Shown: positions 16,784 through 26,579, counted from the stretch's first letter. The stretch is 64,000 nt of DNA from Chromatiaceae bacterium (GCA_027078745.1 JALWWO010000020.1:152219-216218), one strand, 5' to 3'. A program made the numbers and translations. Notes: generated from the letters alone by a model not told the origin.

Positions 16784-17755
16784 TTAGGTGCGCTGCGCCG
16801 CCGCTTCGATCTGTTCCATCTTGCCGATGAGCATCTGCGCCTGGCGGATGGAGGCCGCATCGATCATGCGCCCGTCCAGGGAAACCGCGCCCTTCCCTTC
16901 GGCTTCTGCCTCCGCCAGCGCTTCGAGGATGCGCCTCGCTCGGTTCACTTCCTGTTCGCTGGGGGTGAAGACCTGATGGGCTAGGGGAATCTGAGCGGGA
17001 TGGATCGCCCATTTCCCTTCGCCCCCTAGGGCAGCGAAGGCCCGGGCCACGCTCAGATAGCCTTCCGAATCGGAGAAATTGCCGTAGGGTCCATCGATGG
17101 GCCGCAGGCCGTTGGCGCGGCAGGCCACGATCAGCCGCGACATGGCGAAGTGCCATTGATCTCCCCAATAGAAGGTGCGCTGGCCCGATGCATCGGGGTC
17201 GCTGAGGATGCCGTAATCCGGATTTGCGCCCCCCATCTGGGTGGTGCGCGCCTGCACGGAGGCCGCATAGTCCGCCACCCCGAAGACCAGGGCTTCCAGC
17301 CGCTCGGGACAGGTTTCCGCGATGCGCTCCACATTAGCCATGCCCTGGGCGGTTTCGATGAGGGCGTGAAGATTGATGGGTTCATAGCCCTTCGCCGCCT
17401 CGATCTGGGAAAGCAGGGTCGCCACGAACAAAATGTCCGAGGGTGCGCCCACCTTAGGAATCAACACCGTGTCCAGCTTGTCCCCGGCAGCTTCCACCAC
17501 TTCCACCAGATCCCTATAGCAATACGGGGTATCCAAGCCGTTGATGCGGATGGACACGGAACAGCGCGACCAATCATAGGTGTTGAGGGCGTGGATGATA
17601 TTCTTCCGAGCCTGGACCTTGTCCGCAGGGGCTACCGCATCTTCCAGATCCAGGAAGACCACATCCGCCCCGAGGGTCGGGGCTTTCTCCAACATCTTGG
17701 GATTGCTCCCGGGCACGGCGAGTTCACTGCGGTGCAGGCGATTCTTGATGGCCAT
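16784..17755 (-). CDS. Malyl-CoA/beta-methylmalyl-CoA lyase-like protein (HpcH/CitE family)
   Basis: A 323-residue TIM-barrel lyase. Family motifs are ELAVPGSNPKMLEKA, the metal-binding VVFLDLEDAVAP, SVRINGLDTP-like SIRINGLDTPYCYRD, and the C-terminal GGEGKWAIHPAQI. The combination DGPYGNFSDSEGY plus KWAIHP matches bacterial L-malyl-CoA/beta-methylmalyl-CoA lyases more closely than CitE. Such enzymes cleave malyl-CoA to acetyl-CoA and glyoxylate in the serine cycle, the ethylmalonyl-CoA pathway and the 3-hydroxypropionate cycle. Some paralogues are malyl-CoA thioesterases, and that alternative cannot be excluded. The gene lies 36 bp after purL and before gspA, without other pathway genes. Confidence 0.82.
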   Translation of the reverse strand: MAIKNRLHRSELAVPGSNPKMLEKAPTLGADVVFLDLEDAVAPADKVQARKNIIHALNTYDWSRCSVSIRINGLDTPYCYRDLVEVVEAAGDKLDTVLIPKVGAPSDILFVATLLSQIEAAKGYEPINLHALIETAQGMANVERIAETCPERLEALVFGVADYAASVQARTTQMGGANPDYGILSDPDASGQRTFYWGDQWHFAMSRLIVACRANGLRPIDGPYGNFSDSEGYLSVARAFAALGGEGKWAIHPAQIPLAHQVFTPSEQEVNRARRILEALAEAEAEGKGAVSLDGRMIDAASIRQAQMLIGKMEQIEAAAQRT

Positions 17756-17791
17756 AGGTGCTCCTAAAAAAACAGGGATGAAAAGAAAGAA

Positions 17792-20700
17792 CTACGCCAC
17801 CCAACGGCGGGCGTTCCGAAACAGGCGCATCCAAGGGCCGGTTTCCCCCCAGTCCGCCGGATGCCAACTTTGTTGCAGGGTGCGGAAGACCCGTTCGGGA
17901 TGGGGCATCATGATGGTGATGCGCCCGTCCTCGTTGGTCAGACCGGTGATGCCTTGGGGGGAGCCGTTGGGATTGGCAGGATAGCGCTCGGCGATGGTCC
18001 CATCGTTTTCCACAAATCGCAGGGCGACCCAGGGCGCGGCTCGGGCTAATTGGGCTTCATCCCGAAATTCCGCCTGGCCCTCTCCGTGGGCCACGGCGAT
18101 GGGCAGCCGAGAACCCGCCATGCCCTGCAACAAAATGGAGGGGCTGTCCAGGACTTCCACCAACAGGGTGCGGGCTTCGAACTGTTCCGAGCGGTTCCGC
18201 ACGAAATGGGGCCAATGATCGGTGCCCGGGATGAGTTCCCGCAGGTTGGACAGCATCTGACAGCCGTTGCAGACCCCCAGGGCGAAGCGGTCGGTGCGCT
18301 CGAAATAGGCTTGGAACTGATCGCGGGCGCGGGGATGGAACAGGATCGTCTTCGCCCAGCCTTCCCCCGCCCCGAGCACATCCCCATAGGAAAAGCCCCC
18401 GCAGGCCACAAGTCCTTGAAAACCTGCCAAGGAGACCGCACCGGCGAGCAGGTCCGAAAGGTGCACATCCACGGATTCGAAGCCGGCCAGATGGAAGGCG
18501 GCGGCCATCTCGATCTGCCCGTTGACCCCCTGTTCCCGCAGCACCGCCACGCGGGGGCGAACGCCCCGCTGCACATAGGGGGCGGCGGGATCTTCCTCGG
18601 GATCGAAGGTCAGGACGGGTTGCAAGCCGGGATCTCGGGCCCGGATGCGGGCCCGTTCCTCATCGGCGCATTGGGGATGGTCTCGCAGGCGCTGCATGAG
18701 CCAGCTGGTTTCCGACCAAGCTTCTTGAAATTCCACCCGAGAGCCATCCAGCACCAAGCGCCCCCCATGGTAAAAGCGCAGCTGTTCTGAATCCTGTGGG
18801 GTGCCGATGCGATGGGAACAGCGATCCAACCCCGATTCTCTCAGGATCCTTTCCACCGCGGCCCGATCCGAGCGGCGCACCTGGATCACCGCTCCGAGCT
18901 CTTCGCTGAACAGGGCGGGCAGGGCCTGGCTTGCCAGGGGGGTTAGATCGATGTCCAGCCCGCAGCGCCCCGCAAAGGCCATTTCGCAGAGACTGACGAA
19001 CAAGCCCCCGTCCGAACGATCGTGATAGGCGAGCAGCAAGGCTTCCTGGGCTAACCGCTGGATGGCACTGAAGAACTGCTTCAACCGTGGGGGATCGTCC
19101 AGATCCGGCACCGTCTCGCCGATCTGGTCGTAGACCTGAGCCAGGGCGGAGGCCCCCAAGCGATTGCGCCCTTGTCCCAGATCGATGAGGAACAACTCCG
19201 TCTCTCCCTGATCCCGGCGCAACTGGGGCGTGAGGGTGGCCCGCACGTCGGAGACCGGCGCGAAACCGGAGATGATGAGGGACAGGGGGGCAGTCATCAC
19301 CCGATCTTCCCAGACCGTCTTCATGCTCATGGAGTCCTTGCCCACGGGGATGGCGATGCCCAGGGCTGGGCAGAGTTCCATGCCGACCGCCCGCACCGCA
19401 TCGAACAGGGCCGCATCTTCCCCGGGATGCCCCGCCGCCGCCATCCAGTTGGCGGAAAGCCGGATTTGACTGAGCTGGGGAATCCGCGCCGCCGCTAGAT
19501 TGGTGATGACCTCGCCCACCGCCATTCGGGCTGCCGCCGGCGCATCCAGCACGGCTACCGGCGTCCGCTCCCCCAGGGCCATGGCTTCCCCCTGCACCCC
19601 GAAGAAATCCGCAGCAGTGACTGCCACATCCGAGACCGGCACTTGCCAGGGGCCCACCATCTGATCTCGGGCCACTAAACCTGTGACGCTGCGGTCGCCG
19701 ATGGTGATCAAAAAGGTTTTATCCGCCACAGCGGGCAGGCGCAGGACCCGCAGGGCCGCTTCCCGCAGATCCCAATCTGCAACGGGCAGCGCCTTGCCCT
19801 GCACGGGCCGCCGTTCCACCACCCGTTCCATGCGGGGGGGGTTGCCGAACAGTAGGGACAAGGGCAGATCGATAGGCCGGTTCCCGAAATGAGCGTCTTC
19901 CAAGATCAAGCGTTCTTCTTCGAGGGCCTCGCCTACGACGGCATAAGGACAGCGCTCCCGCTCGCAGATAGCTTGGAATTGTTGCAGGCGTTCTGCGGCA
20001 ATGGCGAGCACATAGCGTTCCTGGGCTTCATTGCACCAGATTTCCAGGGGGGACATGCCCGGGTCATCGTTGGGCACGGCCCGAAGCTGGAATCGGCCGC
20101 CCCGCCCCCCATCCTTCACCAGCTCGGGCAGGGCATTCGCCAGTCCCCCCGCCCCCACATCGTGAAGGAAAAGGATGGGATTTTCTGGGCCCAGGGCGCA
20201 GCAGGCATCGATGACTTCCTGGCAACGGCGCTGCATCTCCGGATTGGCCCGCTGCACGGAAGCGAAGTCCAGATCCTCCGCCGAAGCGCCGGAAGCCACG
20301 CTGGAAGCAGCACCGCCCCCCAATCCGATGAGCAGGGCAGGGCCGCCTAACACCACCAGCGGGGTGCCCGGGGGGAAGGGCTGTTTGGCGATGTGCTCGG
20401 GGCGAATGTTTCCCAGACCGCCGGCAAGCATGATGGGCTTGTGATAGCCCCGCAGTTGCTTGCCCTCGGTACCCGGCACCGCCTGTTCATAGGTGCGAAA
20501 ATACCCGCAGAGATTAGGGCGTCCGAATTCGTTGTTGAACGCCGCCGCGCCGATGGGTCCTTCCAGCATGATTTCCAGGGCGGAAGCCAGGCGGCTCGGC
20601 CGCCCGTGATCCCGTTCCCAGGGGCGGATATGCCCGGGAATGCGCAGGTTGGAAACGGAAAATCCCGTCAATCCCGCCTTGGGCTTGCCCCCTCGGCCGG

Positions 20701-21667
20701 TGGCGCCCTCATCTCGGATCTCCCCGCCGGAACCCGTGGCTGCACCTGGATCCGGCGCAATGGCGGTGGGATGATTGTGGGTCTCCACCTTCATGAGGAT
20801 GGCGATTTCTTCCCGATGTTCGGTGTAGCATCGGCTGCTGGGATCCGGCAGAAACCGGGTTCCCGTCCAACCGGTCATCACCGCCGCATTGTCTTGATAA
20901 GCGGACAAAATGCCCCGAGGAGAGGCCGCCGTCGTGTTGCGGATCATCTCGAAGAGGGAATGGGGCTGGGCCTGGCCGTCGATAACCCAGGCCGCGTTGA
21001 AAATCTTGTGGCGGCAGTGCTCTGAATTGGCCTGAGCGAACATCATCAATTCCACATCCGTGGGATTCCGCCCCAGCTCGGAAAAGCTTTCCATCAAATA
21101 GCGGATCTCCGCCTCAGAGAGGGCCAAGCCCAAGGTTTCGTTCGCTCGGATCAGGGCGGCTTGGCCCTCGCCCAACAGATCGATCTGTCGCAAGGGCTTG
21201 GGCGCAGCCTGTTCGAAGAGCTGGGCGGCGGCCTCTAAATCAAATAAAACCTGCTGCGTCATGCGGTCGTGGAGGATCTCCGCCGCCTGATGGACCAAGG
21301 CAGTTTCCGGAGGGTTTCCCGCCTCGCTGAGAAAATAGATGAGGCCCCGTTCCAAGCGTCGGATCACATGCAAACCGCAGTGCTGGGCGATCTCCGTCGC
21401 TTTAGAAGACCAAGGGGACTGGGTGCCCAACCGAGGTACTACTAGGATCCGAGCCCCCGCACCTTGCTGGGCGGCGCGCTTCGGCCCGTAGCGGAGCAAC
21501 CGATCCAGCTTTGCCCGCTCTGCCTCGCTGAGTGGGCCGGACAGATCCCCAAAATGCACATATTCCCCGTAAAGCTGTAAAGATCGCCCCGTATGTTGTT
21601 GCAACCGTTGTTCGAGCTTATGCCGCCGGAAATCGGAGAGCGCTGGCGCGCCGGGTAGGATGAGCAT
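17792..21667 (-). CDS. purL: Phosphoribosylformylglycinamidine synthase PurL (large single-chain form)
   Basis: A 1291-residue enzyme that converts FGAR, glutamine and ATP to FGAM in purine synthesis. The start at 21667 ([14 protein letters not shown]) fits the family. The N-terminal PurS-like domain is followed by the linker and the two AIR-synthase-like ATP-binding halves ([22 protein letters not shown] and PVGKDSMSM). The C-terminal glutaminase domain starts at about residue 1037. It holds the nucleophile cysteine in [12 protein letters not shown] and the catalytic histidine in MPHPERVFR. The single-chain form is typical of gamma- and betaproteobacteria. Confidence 0.98.
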   Translation of the reverse strand: MLILPGAPALSDFRRHKLEQRLQQHTGRSLQLYGEYVHFGDLSGPLSEAERAKLDRLLRYGPKRAAQQGAGARILVVPRLGTQSPWSSKATEIAQHCGLHVIRRLERGLIYFLSEAGNPPETALVHQAAEILHDRMTQQVLFDLEAAAQLFEQAAPKPLRQIDLLGEGQAALIRANETLGLALSEAEIRYLMESFSELGRNPTDVELMMFAQANSEHCRHKIFNAAWVIDGQAQPHSLFEMIRNTTAASPRGILSAYQDNAAVMTGWTGTRFLPDPSSRCYTEHREEIAILMKVETHNHPTAIAPDPGAATGSGGEIRDEGATGRGGKPKAGLTGFSVSNLRIPGHIRPWERDHGRPSRLASALEIMLEGPIGAAAFNNEFGRPNLCGYFRTYEQAVPGTEGKQLRGYHKPIMLAGGLGNIRPEHIAKQPFPPGTPLVVLGGPALLIGLGGGAASSVASGASAEDLDFASVQRANPEMQRRCQEVIDACCALGPENPILFLHDVGAGGLANALPELVKDGGRGGRFQLRAVPNDDPGMSPLEIWCNEAQERYVLAIAAERLQQFQAICERERCPYAVVGEALEEERLILEDAHFGNRPIDLPLSLLFGNPPRMERVVERRPVQGKALPVADWDLREAALRVLRLPAVADKTFLITIGDRSVTGLVARDQMVGPWQVPVSDVAVTAADFFGVQGEAMALGERTPVAVLDAPAAARMAVGEVITNLAAARIPQLSQIRLSANWMAAAGHPGEDAALFDAVRAVGMELCPALGIAIPVGKDSMSMKTVWEDRVMTAPLSLIISGFAPVSDVRATLTPQLRRDQGETELFLIDLGQGRNRLGASALAQVYDQIGETVPDLDDPPRLKQFFSAIQRLAQEALLLAYHDRSDGGLFVSLCEMAFAGRCGLDIDLTPLASQALPALFSEELGAVIQVRRSDRAAVERILRESGLDRCSHRIGTPQDSEQLRFYHGGRLVLDGSRVEFQEAWSETSWLMQRLRDHPQCADEERARIRARDPGLQPVLTFDPEEDPAAPYVQRGVRPRVAVLREQGVNGQIEMAAAFHLAGFESVDVHLSDLLAGAVSLAGFQGLVACGGFSYGDVLGAGEGWAKTILFHPRARDQFQAYFERTDRFALGVCNGCQMLSNLRELIPGTDHWPHFVRNRSEQFEARTLLVEVLDSPSILLQGMAGSRLPIAVAHGEGQAEFRDEAQLARAAPWVALRFVENDGTIAERYPANPNGSPQGITGLTNEDGRITIMMPHPERVFRTLQQSWHPADWGETGPWMRLFRNARRWVA

Positions 21668-21827
21668 TGGGAAACCGCCCCTGAATAGACTGGGTGGAGG
21701 ATGATTGCAGATCATACCGTTCCCCCGCAGTCGATCAAAGACTCCGGTTCTGCTGATTCAACGGATTGAGCGCCTTTCTCCAAACCCGGTACTTTAGATA
21801 GGTTCTCTGACCCAGATGAGGCGTACC

Positions 21828-22535
21828 ATGCGTCAGATTGTTTTAGATACGGAAACCACAGGATTAGACCCTGCGCAGGGGCACCGCGTCATCGAGATCG
21901 GTTGCGTGGAGCTTTTGGATCGGCGTTTTACTGGAAACAATTTCCACCGGTATTTGCACCCGGATCGGGAGATCGATGCGGGTGCCCTTCGGGTGCACGG
22001 CATCACCAATACCTTTCTGCGGTCACAACCCCGCTTCGGGGACATCGCGGAATCGTTCCTCCGCTATATCCAGGGGGCAGAGCTGATCATTCACAACGCC
22101 CCCTTCGATCTGGGCTTTCTCAATGCGGAACTCGACCGATGGCGCAGGGGAGCGCCGAAGATCGAGGCGATTTGCAAGGTCATCGATACCTTGATCCTAG
22201 CGAGGGAGAAGCATCCAGGACGGCGCAATACGCTGGATGCCCTCTGCAAGCGCTATGGGGTTGATAACCGGAATCGGAAACTACACGGCGCCCTCCTGGA
22301 TGCCCAGCTCTTAGCTCAGGTCTATTTGGAAATGACCGGTGGGCAAGTGAGCTTGGATCTGGCGCATAAAAAACAAGAGACCGCTGCGCCAGCGCGCTGG
22401 TTTACCGAGCGTGCGGCTCATCCGCTGCGAGTGATTCGGGCGACGGAAGCGGAACTGACCGCCCATCGGAAGCGTTTGCAAGCCATCGACGAGGCCAGCG
22501 GGGGACGCTGTCTCTGGTTGCAGGAGGATACATGA
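21828..22535 (+). CDS. dnaQ: DNA polymerase III epsilon subunit (proofreading exonuclease)
   Basis: A 235-residue DEDDh exonuclease. The start at 21828 (MRQIVLDTETTGLDP) has GAGG in front of it at suitable distance; an ATG 12 bp upstream is less well placed. Exo I is VLDTETTGLD, Exo II lies around IIHNAPFDLGFLN and Exo III around HGALLDAQLLAQVY. The C-terminal tail should bind the polymerase alpha subunit. The last bases overlap the start of the HAD phosphatase gene (ATGA). Confidence 0.95.
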   Translation: MRQIVLDTETTGLDPAQGHRVIEIGCVELLDRRFTGNNFHRYLHPDREIDAGALRVHGITNTFLRSQPRFGDIAESFLRYIQGAELIIHNAPFDLGFLNAELDRWRRGAPKIEAICKVIDTLILAREKHPGRRNTLDALCKRYGVDNRNRKLHGALLDAQLLAQVYLEMTGGQVSLDLAHKKQETAAPARWFTERAAHPLRVIRATEAELTAHRKRLQAIDEASGGRCLWLQEDT

Positions 22536-23182
22536 CACTCGCCATCTTCGATCTGGATCAGACCCTGATTCCAGGAGATTCGGATTACCTTTGGGGGGTA
22601 TTCCTGGGGGAACAAGGCATTGTGGATGCCGAGGAATACGAGCGGGAGAACGAACGGTTCTATGCGGAGTATCGGCAGGGGCAGCTCGACATTCAGGCAT
22701 TCCTACGCTTTTCCTTTCGGGTGCTGAAAGAGCATCCCATGGAGGACCTGTTGCGCTGGCGTGCCCAGTTCCTGCGGGAGAAGATCGAGCCGATTCTTAC
22801 GGAATCCGCTCGGGCGCTGGTGGAGCAGCACCGCGCTCAGGGGCATCAGCTTCTCATCATCACCGCCACCAATGCTTTTATCACTGAACCCATCGCCCAA
22901 TCCTTCGGTATCGATCATCTGATCGCCACCTTGCCCGAGATGAAAGAAGGGCGCTTCACCGGCGAAGTGGCGGGCATCCCGGCCTTTCGGGAAGGCAAGG
23001 TCCAGCGCTTGAAAGCTTGGCTAGCGGAAACAGGGACGGACCTGAGAGGAAGCTATTTCTACAGCGATTCCCACAATGATCTTCCCCTGTTGGAGCAGGT
23101 GGATCATCCCGTGGCCGTGAATCCAGACGACCGCTTGCGCCGAGAGGCCCAATTGCGGGGTTGGCCGATTCTCCACCTTTGA
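22532..23182 (+). CDS. HAD-superfamily IB phosphatase (SerB-like)
   Basis: A 216-residue hydrolase. The catalytic motif I is IFDLDQTLIPGDSDYLWG, with the nucleophile Asp and the general acid Asp two residues later. Motif II is LLIITATNAFIT, and motif IV is in GSYFYSDSHNDLPLLEQV. This is the HAD-IB layout shared by phosphoserine phosphatase-like and CicA-like proteins. The substrate is unknown. It is translationally coupled to dnaQ and ends upstream of the convergent cytochrome bc1 operon, with a terminator between them. Confidence 0.85.
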   Translation: MTLAIFDLDQTLIPGDSDYLWGVFLGEQGIVDAEEYERENERFYAEYRQGQLDIQAFLRFSFRVLKEHPMEDLLRWRAQFLREKIEPILTESARALVEQHRAQGHQLLIITATNAFITEPIAQSFGIDHLIATLPEMKEGRFTGEVAGIPAFREGKVQRLKAWLAETGTDLRGSYFYSDSHNDLPLLEQVDHPVAVNPDDRLRREAQLRGWPILHL

Positions 23183-23214
23183 ACCGGTTTGGCCAGGCTG
23201 AATGTGATCTGGCA

Positions 23215-23241
23215 TAAAAAAGCCCCGCACAAGGCGGGGCT
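23215..23241 (-). terminator. Intrinsic terminator of the cytochrome bc1 operon
   Basis: A perfect 8-bp stem AGCCCCGC/GCGGGGCT (23221-23228 and 23234-23241) with loop ACAAG is followed on the minus strand by six Ts. It sits 27 bp after the petC stop. On the plus strand there is no T tract, so it serves mainly the bc1 operon. Confidence 0.85.
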
Positions 23242-23267
23242 GCTGCAGGTCTGGTGGAAGAGGGCGC

Positions 23268-24005
23268 TTAATGCACGTCCTTCCAATACTCCTTTTTCAG
23301 GGCATAGGCGACGATGAAGAAGAGCCCTAGGAACAGCAGTACATAAACCCCAAGTCGCTGGCGTTCCAGCCGGATCGGTTCGCCGATATAGGTCAGAAAG
23401 GCGGTGAGATCCCGCACCATGCCGTCATAGGCTTCCGGCGTGAGGGAACCGCCGGTGGGATGACTGACGCCCACGACCTTTTCCACCTTCTCCCCGCTCT
23501 CCGTCTCATGGGTTGCGAAGACTGGTTCTTGAACGCCCTGCAAGCCGGCGAGCACATGGGGCATGCCCACATTGGGGAAGATCAGGTTGTTGACGCCATA
23601 GGGACGGCTTGGATCTGCGTAGAAGCTCTTGAGATAGGTGTAGAGCCAATCCGGGCTGCGCCAGCGCGTGATCAAGGTGAGATCGGGCACGGCTGTGCCG
23701 AACCAAGCTTCCCCATCTTCTGGTCGCATGGCGTTGTCCATCAGACTGCCGGGTTTGGAACCGTCAAAGATCAGGTTCTGACGCAGTTCCGCTTCGCCGA
23801 TACCCAGATCCGCCGCCACTCGGTTATAGCGCATGTATTTCAAGGAATGACAGCCCATGCAGTAGTTGACGAAGTATTTTGCACCCCGCTGCAGGGAAGC
23901 TTGATCAGTCAGATCGATATTCGCCTTTTCCAAGGTATATTCCTCAGAGGCCATCGCTAGCAGGGGGGCGAACAGCAGAGTTGCTACAAAAATCAGCTTT
24001 TTCAT
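23268..24005 (-). CDS. petC: Cytochrome c1 of the cytochrome bc1 complex
   Basis: A 245-residue membrane-anchored c-type cytochrome with a signal peptide (residues 1-19). The haem site is CMGCH at 49-53, the axial methionine region lies around NVGMPHVL, and a single C-terminal transmembrane helix (about 217-236) is followed by a short basic tail. It accepts electrons from the Rieske protein and passes them to soluble c cytochromes. It overlaps petB by four bases and is last of petA-petB-petC. It could supply electrons to the NosZ partners encoded elsewhere in the window. Confidence 0.97.
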   Translation of the reverse strand: MKKLIFVATLLFAPLLAMASEEYTLEKANIDLTDQASLQRGAKYFVNYCMGCHSLKYMRYNRVAADLGIGEAELRQNLIFDGSKPGSLMDNAMRPEDGEAWFGTAVPDLTLITRWRSPDWLYTYLKSFYADPSRPYGVNNLIFPNVGMPHVLAGLQGVQEPVFATHETESGEKVEKVVGVSHPTGGSLTPEAYDGMVRDLTAFLTYIGEPIRLERQRLGVYVLLFLGLFFIVAYALKKEYWKDVH

Positions 24006-25240
24006 TGGGTTACCCTCTCCGGCACGGGCTTGGTCTTTTCCATTTTGGTATAGAAGGGCATCAGGAGGAAAAAGGCGAAGTACAGCCCTGTAAAGATCCG
24101 CGCCATAAGGGTTGCGATGGGTGTGGCAGGCTGCAAGCCCAGGTAAGCCAGTGCTACGAAACTGATGGCGAAGATGGTCAGGGCGATCTTAGAAAGAATC
24201 CCCTTGTACCGGATGGACTTCACCGGACTGCGATCCAGCCAGGGCAGGAAGAACATGATGAGGATAGCTGCAAACATGACCACCACGCCGGGGAACTGGG
24301 AACCGAACATGGGAGGCACCGCTCGCAACATGGCGTAGAAAGGGGTGAAGTACCAAACGGGGGCGATATGTTCCGGCGTCTTGAGGGGATTCGCCGGTTG
24401 GAAGTTCGGGGCTTCTAAGAAGAGTCCGCCGAAATCCGGTGCAAAAAAGATCACGGTCGCGAAGACCGCGAGGAAGACCACCACACCCACGATGTCTTTG
24501 ACCGTGTAATAGGGATGGAAGGGAATCCCATCCTTCGGGATGCCGTGCTCGTCCTTGTTTTCCTTAATCTCAATGCCGTCCGGGTTGTTGGAGCCGACCC
24601 GGTGCAAGGCAACGATGTGGATGAAGACCAGAGCGACTAGGATGAACGGTAGCAGGAAATGGAAGGCGAAGAAGCGGTTGAGGGTCGCATCGGAGATGAC
24701 ATAATCCCCTCGCACCCAGACAGACAGATCTTCCCCGATGACTGGCACGGCGGAGAACAAGTTCACGATGACTTGCGCGCCCCAGTAGGACATCTGGCCC
24801 CAGGGAAGGAGGTAACCGAAGAAGGCTGTGGCCATCATGGCTAAATAGAGGATCACCCCGATGATCCAGAGCAGTTCCCGCGGTTTCCGATAGGAACCGT
24901 ACAGCAGGGCCCGGAACATGTGGAGATAGACGGCGATGAAGAAGAAGGAAGCGCCGGTGGAATGCATGTAGCGGAGCAGCCAGCCCCAGTTCACATCCCG
25001 CATGATGTATTCCACAGAAGCGAAGGCATCCGCCGCCGATGGCTTGTAGTTCATAGCCAACCAAACGCCGGTGAGAATCTGAATCACCAACACCAAGATG
25101 GCCAGGGAACCGAAGTAATACCAGAAGTTGAAGTTCTTGGGGGCGTAGTACTCCGACAGGTGCTCTCTCCACACCTTCGTGAGCGGGAAGCGCTTATCGA
25201 TCCAGCCCAGGAAGCCAGTTGTTGCAGTCTCAGTGGTCAT
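24002..25240 (-). CDS. petB: Cytochrome b of the cytochrome bc1 complex
   Basis: A 412-residue polytopic membrane protein with eight helices. Haem-ligating histidines are visible in the second helix (WLLRYMHSTGASFFF, HMFRALLYGSYRKPREL) and the fourth (RFFAFHFLLPFILV, HIVALHRVGSNNP). The quinol-oxidation-site motif reads PVWY in HIAPVWYFTPFYAML; PEWY is the usual form, so one residue differs. The gene overlaps petA and petC by four bases each. The complex oxidises quinol and pumps protons. Confidence 0.97.
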   Translation of the reverse strand: MTTETATTGFLGWIDKRFPLTKVWREHLSEYYAPKNFNFWYYFGSLAILVLVIQILTGVWLAMNYKPSAADAFASVEYIMRDVNWGWLLRYMHSTGASFFFIAVYLHMFRALLYGSYRKPRELLWIIGVILYLAMMATAFFGYLLPWGQMSYWGAQVIVNLFSAVPVIGEDLSVWVRGDYVISDATLNRFFAFHFLLPFILVALVFIHIVALHRVGSNNPDGIEIKENKDEHGIPKDGIPFHPYYTVKDIVGVVVFLAVFATVIFFAPDFGGLFLEAPNFQPANPLKTPEHIAPVWYFTPFYAMLRAVPPMFGSQFPGVVVMFAAILIMFFLPWLDRSPVKSIRYKGILSKIALTIFAISFVALAYLGLQPATPIATLMARIFTGLYFAFFLLMPFYTKMEKTKPVPERVTQ

Positions 25241-25833
25241 CAGGCCTTTCCTCCGTCCTCACCGATCAAAATGACGGAATCCGATACATAGGTATGCTTG
25301 GGAATCACCAGGTTCACCGGAGCGGGCACGCCCTTGAACACGCGCCCGGCCAGATCGAAGCGGGAACCGTGGCAAGGACAGAAGAAACCGCCCTTCCATT
25401 CCGGCCCCAGGTCTTCCGGCGCCACATCGGGTCGATAGGTGGGGGAACAACCCAGATGGGTACAGATGCCGATGGCGACCAAATATTGTGCCTTGATAGA
25501 ACGGGTCTTATTCTTGCAGTATTCCGGCTGATCCGAAGCCTCGGAATCTGGATCCACCAACAGGGGTTCCAGCTCGGACAGAGTGGCGAGCATTTCTTCC
25601 GTTCGGTTTACTACCCACACGGGTTTACCCCGCCATTTGACGCGTAACATCGCCCCGGGCTCCAGTTTCCCGATATCCGCCTCCACCGGTGCGCCGGCTG
25701 CTCGGGCCCTGGCGCTCGGATTCATGGAAGAGATGAAGGGCACGGCTACATAACCAGCGCCCACGGCGCCCATTACGCTCGTGGCAGCGATCAGGACTCG
25801 CCGCCGATTCTTATTCACGCCTTCTGCGCTCAT
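25240..25833 (-). CDS. petA: Rieske iron-sulfur protein of the cytochrome bc1 complex
   Basis: A 197-residue protein starting at 25833 (MSAEGVNKNRRRVLIAATS). It has a twin-arginine-like N-terminus followed by a membrane anchor (about residues 13-35). The [2Fe-2S] ligands are in CTHLGC and CPCHGSRFD. It moves electrons from quinol to cytochrome c1. It is the first gene of the operon and overlaps petB (ATGA). Confidence 0.96.
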   Translation of the reverse strand: MSAEGVNKNRRRVLIAATSVMGAVGAGYVAVPFISSMNPSARARAAGAPVEADIGKLEPGAMLRVKWRGKPVWVVNRTEEMLATLSELEPLLVDPDSEASDQPEYCKNKTRSIKAQYLVAIGICTHLGCSPTYRPDVAPEDLGPEWKGGFFCPCHGSRFDLAGRVFKGVPAPVNLVIPKHTYVSDSVILIGEDGGKA

Positions 25834-26250
25834 CGTTGTTTTAACCCCCAGGCACGCGCATGGTAGGAGAGACTTCACTGCCCTACCTGAATTGGGATTG
25901 AGGTTTCTTCGCTTCAGATCCGCTTTGAATTCCTGCCGGGTGCGGAAAATTGAGTACCCAAGGAAAAATTAGAATATGCGGATTCTCTACATAGCGCGGG
26001 CATTTTCACCGATTCCCGCTTCTGAGGTCAAGGATTCTGTTTGGATAGCTAAAGTGTTCTATTTTGCAACGAACTGTTCGGACAGATCTTGGGAGCGGGC
26101 TGCTGAACGCACAGTGGGATAGAGGGATAAGGCTTTGAAACGAATGGAAATTGAGCGGGGATGATGAGGGCGGCACACGGCATGTAAAGATAAGGGGCGA
26201 GCGTCGAGTACTCTCTCGGCGAATAGAAAGCAACGCTCAGGAGACGTACG
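25834..26250. other. Divergent intergenic region between petA and the repeat-protein gene
   Basis: These 417 bp hold no credible gene. On the minus strand TTGACC (26026-26031) and GAAAAT (26002-26007), spaced by 18 bp, form a weak candidate petA promoter with a leader of about 160 nt. On the plus strand the ribosome binding site of the repeat-protein gene is AGGAG at 26239-26243. I see no convincing plus-strand promoter or FNR-type box here. Confidence 0.4.
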
Positions 26251-26541
26251 ATGAAACCTATGTTGATCGGCCTAGCAGCGGCCCTGTTTGCCGCCGGCAT
26301 CAGTGCCAGCGATAACTTTGATTTCCACCAGGGATTGAGCAGCCCAGACCTTTCCCCTCCGCCGGAACCTGCAGGGGCAGTCTCTGGGGCCACTGCAGGA
26401 GGCTTTGATTTTCATCAGGGTTTGGATAGCCCCGATCTTTCTCCCCCTCCGGTTAAAGCAGTCCCGATGCGGAAGAGCAATGCCTTTGACTTCCATCAGG
26501 GCCTGCACACGCCGGATCTCTCTCCCCCACCTGAAGAGTAA
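26251..26541 (+). CDS. Small exported protein with three FDFHQGL-PDLSPPP repeats
   Basis: A 96-residue protein I cannot assign to a family. Residues 1-19 form a signal peptide (MKPMLIGLAAALFAAGISA). The mature part is three copies of a 16-residue unit FDFHQGL-x-[ST]-PDLSPPP-like form (residues 23-38, 52-67 and 79-94), joined by variable linkers of 13 and 11 residues. Codons differ between copies at many third positions while the amino acids stay the same, so the unit is under selection. There is no cysteine. The conserved His, Asp and aromatic residues suggest binding of a ligand or metal, but that is a guess. A good ribosome binding site (AGGAG) precedes the start. A 30-bp palindrome follows the stop. 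Confidence 0.8.
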   Translation: MKPMLIGLAAALFAAGISASDNFDFHQGLSSPDLSPPPEPAGAVSGATAGGFDFHQGLDSPDLSPPPVKAVPMRKSNAFDFHQGLHTPDLSPPPEE

Positions 26542-26549
26542 GCCTCCTA

Positions 26550-26579
26550 CTGATACCAGCCCCTAGGGGCTGGTATCAG
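26550..26579. repeat. Perfect 30-bp palindrome between convergent genes
   Basis: Fifteen bases (CTGATACCAGCCCCT) are followed at once by their exact complement, with no spacer. It lies 8 bp after the repeat-protein stop and 20 bp before the end of the convergent 78-residue protein gene. As RNA it would be a strong hairpin, but neither strand has a T tract after it, so it is not a standard intrinsic terminator. Confidence 0.85.
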
